Shown here piece by piece: positions 60,693-64,000 of a stretch of 64,000 nt of DNA. The translations under genes and the position numbers were made by a program. The notes under the pieces were generated by a model. The model had not been told where the DNA came from and searched no databases. It was given only the letters and a program-made list of their open reading frames with translations. This DNA comes from an uncultured Parabacteroides sp. (lineage in GTDB: Bacteria; Bacteroidota; Bacteroidia; Bacteroidales; Tannerellaceae): assembly GCF_947855115.1 (NCBI RefSeq), contig NZ_CANTZW010000004.1, positions 122,544-186,543 of the forward strand. The letters run 5' to 3'. Every line of letters starts with the position of its first letter. Position 1 is the stretch's first letter.

Positions 60693-60796
60693 TCCGCTCT
60701 CTCTTCTCACGAGGATACCAGCGGAAGAACTTTTAATTACTTTAGTATTAATATGCCACATGTTCACCCGTCGCAGGATACTTTTCTTTGTGGCAT
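60693..60796 (-). ncRNA. Structured 3' UTR with two related hairpin units (copy B)
   Basis: Unit B1 (60753-60796) has outer stem AUGCCACA/UGUGGCAU and interior AGUAUCCUGCGACGGGUGAA; unit B2 (60693-60725) has outer stem UCCGC/GCGGA and interior GGUAUCCUCGUGAGAAGAGA. Stems differ from copy A in sequence but keep pairing, while the interiors and the AUAUUAAUACUAAAGUAAU linker are shared. This pattern of varied stems and fixed interior argues for an RNA structure. Confidence 0.6.
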
Positions 60797-60864
60797 AGTT
60801 ATTTAATTATATATATTACATAAAGGCAGGTTTCCCCGCCTCTATTCGTTTAGTCTCAATAGTC

Positions 60865-63846
60865 TTATTTTACAACTACCTTAACAGCTTCCTCACCGTC
60901 AACAGCTACGGCTACGATACCGGCAGGTACAGTAATTGTAGCGTTATCGGAAGTAAGAACTGTCTCAGCGACTACCTTACCTAAGATGTTAGTGATAACT
61001 ACCGACTTACCTGCGGCACCCTGAACGGTTACCGTACCGTTGCCAGATATTACGGCAATAGAAGCCTCAGCCTCAATATCTTCATTAGAAGTCGGGAAGA
61101 CTTCTGTAGAAGTTACAGAGAACAAATAAGCATTCTCTCTAGAAGTCAAATACAACGTATTATTCTGAACTGCTAAGTAATTGTTAGGATCCGCAACTTG
61201 CTCATAAACAGCATCACCGAATTTATCAGTTTCTTTATATTGAGGTTTCTGCAATCCCGGAAGAACAATTCTATAATAGCCCTCAACATCAGTCAATTCA
61301 AAAGCAACAGCGGCCGGAGAAGTCTCGATAGCCAAAGAATCCTTTGTTGAAACAATAGCTAAAGCAGAATCACCTTGAGCGGCACCTAATACGAAACCTA
61401 ACTTCCTATCATAACCACTGTAAAGTTCAGAATATTTACTATCTTCCTTCACGATAGAATCCTTCAAGGAAACCATATAGTATCTTTGACCGGCATTTCG
61501 ATCGTCAGCGGAGATACCACGAGCTGTAGTGATGTAATACAACGGTTTAACAACATCCTCCATATTTGCTTCCTCTAACCACAAACCTAAGTTCTCTGCA
61601 GTTACAATCGTGTCACCCATCATTTGATCAGCGGTCTTCAATACAGCAGAACCGTCAGTAAACATTGTCAAAGCCTTTGAATCATCCTCTTGAGTGGAGA
61701 TATTCTTGTGACCAGCAGTCAAAGTCGCATACTCTGCTTTCGGCTCCGCTACGATCTCAAAACGATCGGCAAATTGAGTGTCACATTTGTTAACAGAAGT
61801 AAACCTACCATCAGATACCGATCCAGCAGCCTTTTGATCAGCAGAAACATAACTAGTAATCACCTCATAATCTACCCCTTTCTCTAATTCTGTAATATCA
61901 ACATCATCGCCAAGTATCAAACCTGTATTAATATCAACATTGACATCCTTACCTGGATAATAAGCCAAGATTTGGAATTCACCCTCTTTTACAGTATTCT
62001 TGAATGCGAAAGCCTCTTTATAAGAGCTCAAATAAAAATCAGTACCATAATTCAGATATTTATCACCACCTACTTGTTTCAACGCATATACGTTATAAAC
62101 TAAAGAATCTGTAGTAGATGTAGACAACGGATAAGTCTGACCTACTTTCTCTAATGTAAATTTCTGAACACCGTCTTCTTCCAAATCAGAAGCCTTGATC
62201 AATTTCAAATATTGAATGTTATTTTTCTCATATACCCCACCAACAAAAGCGTCTGCGATATTAGAAGCGACCTTCAAGCCAAAGACTAATTCGTGAACTT
62301 CTTTTTCCGTGAAATTCTTATAACCGACAAATTTATCAGCACCTGTTACAGGAACCAACTTGATTGTATCTTGAGCACCGCCTATAGCGTAAGTATTATT
62401 ACCTAAATCATATAACTTAAATGTATTCGTCAAACCATTATACTCACGGTTCACAATCGTATAAGTACCTTTAGCAGTGTTATCAACAGCCCACTGAGTA
62501 GAAGCCAAATAGCTATAAGCATTCTTAGCCATTGTCTGAGCAGCAGTACCCGCATAACAATTTTCCGTGGCTACATAATATTTACCATAATTTTCATTAG
62601 CGATCCACTTAAAGTCACCGCTACCATCTGTAGCCATTTTCTTCTCATACTTTTTAGCATCAAGCCAATAGTAAGCTCCATTCTCTATCTCCGCATAATT
62701 ACCAGCTTTAAATGTAATAACCGGATATACGACAGCAGATGCATCAGAGGTAGAAAGATACTTTGAACCATTCTCGAACAATGTCCAAGACAAATAGTTA
62801 GCAGCAGTAAACGCAGAAGCGACTGTACCACCAATCAACTCTCCATCCTTATTATAAACCGCATTCGTGATGAACTTCGGACCTTTAGCGGTAGTCTGAT
62901 CTACAGCCGGAGTTTTCAACTCAACAGTCAATTTACCTTCACCATCAGCAGCAGCCGGGTCCAAAGTAAAACGGAAATCATACAAATAAGCGGGCTTTGT
63001 TGAAAAGACATGCTTAGCTGGATCATTATAATCATTATAAACCAAAGTATCGGTAGTAAGCTTGTAGCCTATACCATCATTACCTTTAATTTGGTGAATA
63101 CCTTGACGAGTATACAATACCGTATCAACAGATACATATTGTTTAGTTCCTTGTACATTCAAATGAACATATAAATCATCAACATCTACTGCTGGATCTG
63201 TGATAGTAGCACCTTTAGCCTCCAGTGTAGAAGCGGTAAACGGGTTACCATCAATATCCTTATCAAAAGACAAAGCGAAACCATTGCCATAAAACTCATT
63301 CAACCCATCAGCTGTCAAATAATAAGTAGCCGCTTTATAAGCCTGAATGGTAGTACCACCTTTTTCTACTACGGTTACATCATTGCCCTCAATCTTAATA
63401 GAAACTTTCTTTGCGGCATTTGTCAAGGCTGAACCGCCATTAACAGTCCAGACCCAGTCTGTAGAACCAGAAACTAGGATAGGTTTTGTTTTATTCGTCT
63501 TTGTATCAAAGTTCAAGACAGCCCCTGTAGCCTTATTTACGAATACACTCGTCGCTGTTCCTGTTGCAGGATCCTTAGCTCCAGCTTTTACCTCCCATAG
63601 AGCGGCAGCATTTTCGCTAGAAGTCAATGTGTTTAAATCAACAGCTACCAATTGAGACTTTCCGTCAATTGTCGCAACAGCCAATGCCTTACCGGCACCA
63701 ACCAAATGCACATACTTTGTCTCAATCTTGTTAACAACAGATGCACCGCTTTTCACAATAGATGTAAGAGGTGTTGTCTGCGCATTAGCGGTAAAGGCTG
63801 TACATAAAGCCAAGCCCGCTACAAGAGTAGAAAACTTTTTGTTCAT
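60865..63846 (-). CDS. Large secreted surface protein with DUF6383-like C-terminal domain (B)
   Basis: A 993-residue secreted protein with signal peptide (cleavage after NAQ, about 23) and a long beta-rich body with an Ala/Thr/Asp/Lys composition like its paralogue at 38934-41846. The last 65 residues (ASIAVISGNGTVTVQGAAGK, then PAGIVAVAVDGEEAVKVVVK) match those of the paralogue closely, while the middle parts have diverged. The 3' UTR (60693-60796) and the upstream block (63932) are also shared. Probably an alternative or additional surface-layer-like protein. Confidence 0.7.
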   Translation of the reverse strand: MNKKFSTLVAGLALCTAFTANAQTTPLTSIVKSGASVVNKIETKYVHLVGAGKALAVATIDGKSQLVAVDLNTLTSSENAAALWEVKAGAKDPATGTATSVFVNKATGAVLNFDTKTNKTKPILVSGSTDWVWTVNGGSALTNAAKKVSIKIEGNDVTVVEKGGTTIQAYKAATYYLTADGLNEFYGNGFALSFDKDIDGNPFTASTLEAKGATITDPAVDVDDLYVHLNVQGTKQYVSVDTVLYTRQGIHQIKGNDGIGYKLTTDTLVYNDYNDPAKHVFSTKPAYLYDFRFTLDPAAADGEGKLTVELKTPAVDQTTAKGPKFITNAVYNKDGELIGGTVASAFTAANYLSWTLFENGSKYLSTSDASAVVYPVITFKAGNYAEIENGAYYWLDAKKYEKKMATDGSGDFKWIANENYGKYYVATENCYAGTAAQTMAKNAYSYLASTQWAVDNTAKGTYTIVNREYNGLTNTFKLYDLGNNTYAIGGAQDTIKLVPVTGADKFVGYKNFTEKEVHELVFGLKVASNIADAFVGGVYEKNNIQYLKLIKASDLEEDGVQKFTLEKVGQTYPLSTSTTDSLVYNVYALKQVGGDKYLNYGTDFYLSSYKEAFAFKNTVKEGEFQILAYYPGKDVNVDINTGLILGDDVDITELEKGVDYEVITSYVSADQKAAGSVSDGRFTSVNKCDTQFADRFEIVAEPKAEYATLTAGHKNISTQEDDSKALTMFTDGSAVLKTADQMMGDTIVTAENLGLWLEEANMEDVVKPLYYITTARGISADDRNAGQRYYMVSLKDSIVKEDSKYSELYSGYDRKLGFVLGAAQGDSALAIVSTKDSLAIETSPAAVAFELTDVEGYYRIVLPGLQKPQYKETDKFGDAVYEQVADPNNYLAVQNNTLYLTSRENAYLFSVTSTEVFPTSNEDIEAEASIAVISGNGTVTVQGAAGKSVVITNILGKVVAETVLTSDNATITVPAGIVAVAVDGEEAVKVVVK

Positions 63847-63931
63847 AATTCTAAAATTAATATTAATACTAGTGTTTATTAAGATAATCAGCTCATTATG
63901 CGATCAAATCATTCGCTTTTCCGTAAAAAAT

Positions 63932-63997
63932 GACTAGTCTAAACCATCGATTAAATCTTGCGTTTTTTAAGCAGCGAAGTGGAAGGTTTGTTGAAGG
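63932..63997 (-). promoter_or_regulatory. Conserved upstream block of the large surface-protein gene (B)
   Basis: GACTAGTC (63932-63939), then CTAAACCATCG and AAATCTTGCG to about 63970, and TTTGTTGAAGG (63987-63997) at a 55-bp offset, correspond to the block before the paralogue at 41925-41990. The window ends just beyond, so the full control region is not visible. Confidence 0.55.
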
Positions 63998-64000
63998 AAT

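Noticed and set aside
1..64000. tRNA, rRNA, insertion sequences or prophage genes
   Set aside because: No cloverleaf, rRNA-like stretch, transposase, integrase or phage structural gene was recognised on either strand.

Overview
The window is a Bacteroidota chromosome segment, most likely Parabacteroides (P. distasonis-like). This rests on readable Bacteroidota promoters (TTG, 19-22 bp, TAnnTTTG), the gene content (NigD-like lipoprotein, DUF4492-cydAB, surE-lpxB, six-domain rpsA, Tat-exported Gfo/Idh/MocA enzymes) and two large secreted proteins with a shared C-terminal domain of the kind seen in Parabacteroides surface-layer-like proteins. No rRNA, tRNA, CRISPR array, transposase or prophage gene was seen. 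The species name is inference.

Layout. 1-7 kb: end of a secreted-protein gene, a DUF59 protein with lpxH, a phosphate module (porin and pstS, each behind a Pho-box-like promoter), a GH20 hexosaminidase and a FabK-like flavoenzyme. 7-15.6 kb: eight tightly spaced leftward genes that look like one operon (porin, imelysin, di-heme oxidoreductase, second porin, c-type cytochrome lipoprotein, chorismatase/RidA-like enzyme, hemerythrin, LuxR regulator with a degenerate receiver). 15.9-21.8 kb: nitrilase-family amidohydrolase, an orphan promoter-terminator unit, two sulfatases, LysE exporter, CBM9-like protein. 21.9-27.5 kb: DUF6249/ECF-sigma module and two tandem TPR histidine kinases. 27.7-32.3 kb: rpsA, a small orphan protein, HAD phosphatase, AraC-HU pair. 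32.3-38.1 kb: Tat-exported sugar isomerase and oxidoreductase next to a membrane-anchored SARP-like regulator. 38.2-44.5 kb: GNAT, first large surface protein, surE-lpxB. 44.6-49.1 kb: NigD-like lipoprotein and two further ECF modules. 49.3-54 kb: a DUF1080/Gfo-Idh/DoxX group. 54.2-64 kb: cytochrome bd oxidase, M28 peptidase, RNase Z, a mini secreted protein and the second large surface protein.

Most notable. (1) A regulator at 35.3-38.1 kb joins a pseudo-PI-PLC-like domain, a LamG domain, one membrane helix and a SARP/BTAD DNA-binding region. Just beyond its gene, in the promoter of the Tat-oxidoreductase operon, lie six heptamers in exact 11-bp phase, the kind of site SARP and OmpR-type winged helices bind. 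(2) Both large surface-protein genes end in a 3' UTR with two hairpin units sharing a conserved AGUA...GNRA...GRA interior but different, still paired, outer stems. (3) Two paralogous DUF6249/ECF modules share a TGTAACC-N15/16-YGTC promoter placed at the same distance from both DUF6249 starts. (4) Two families of dispersed palindromic repeats sit in intergenic gaps; one family occupies only convergent gaps.
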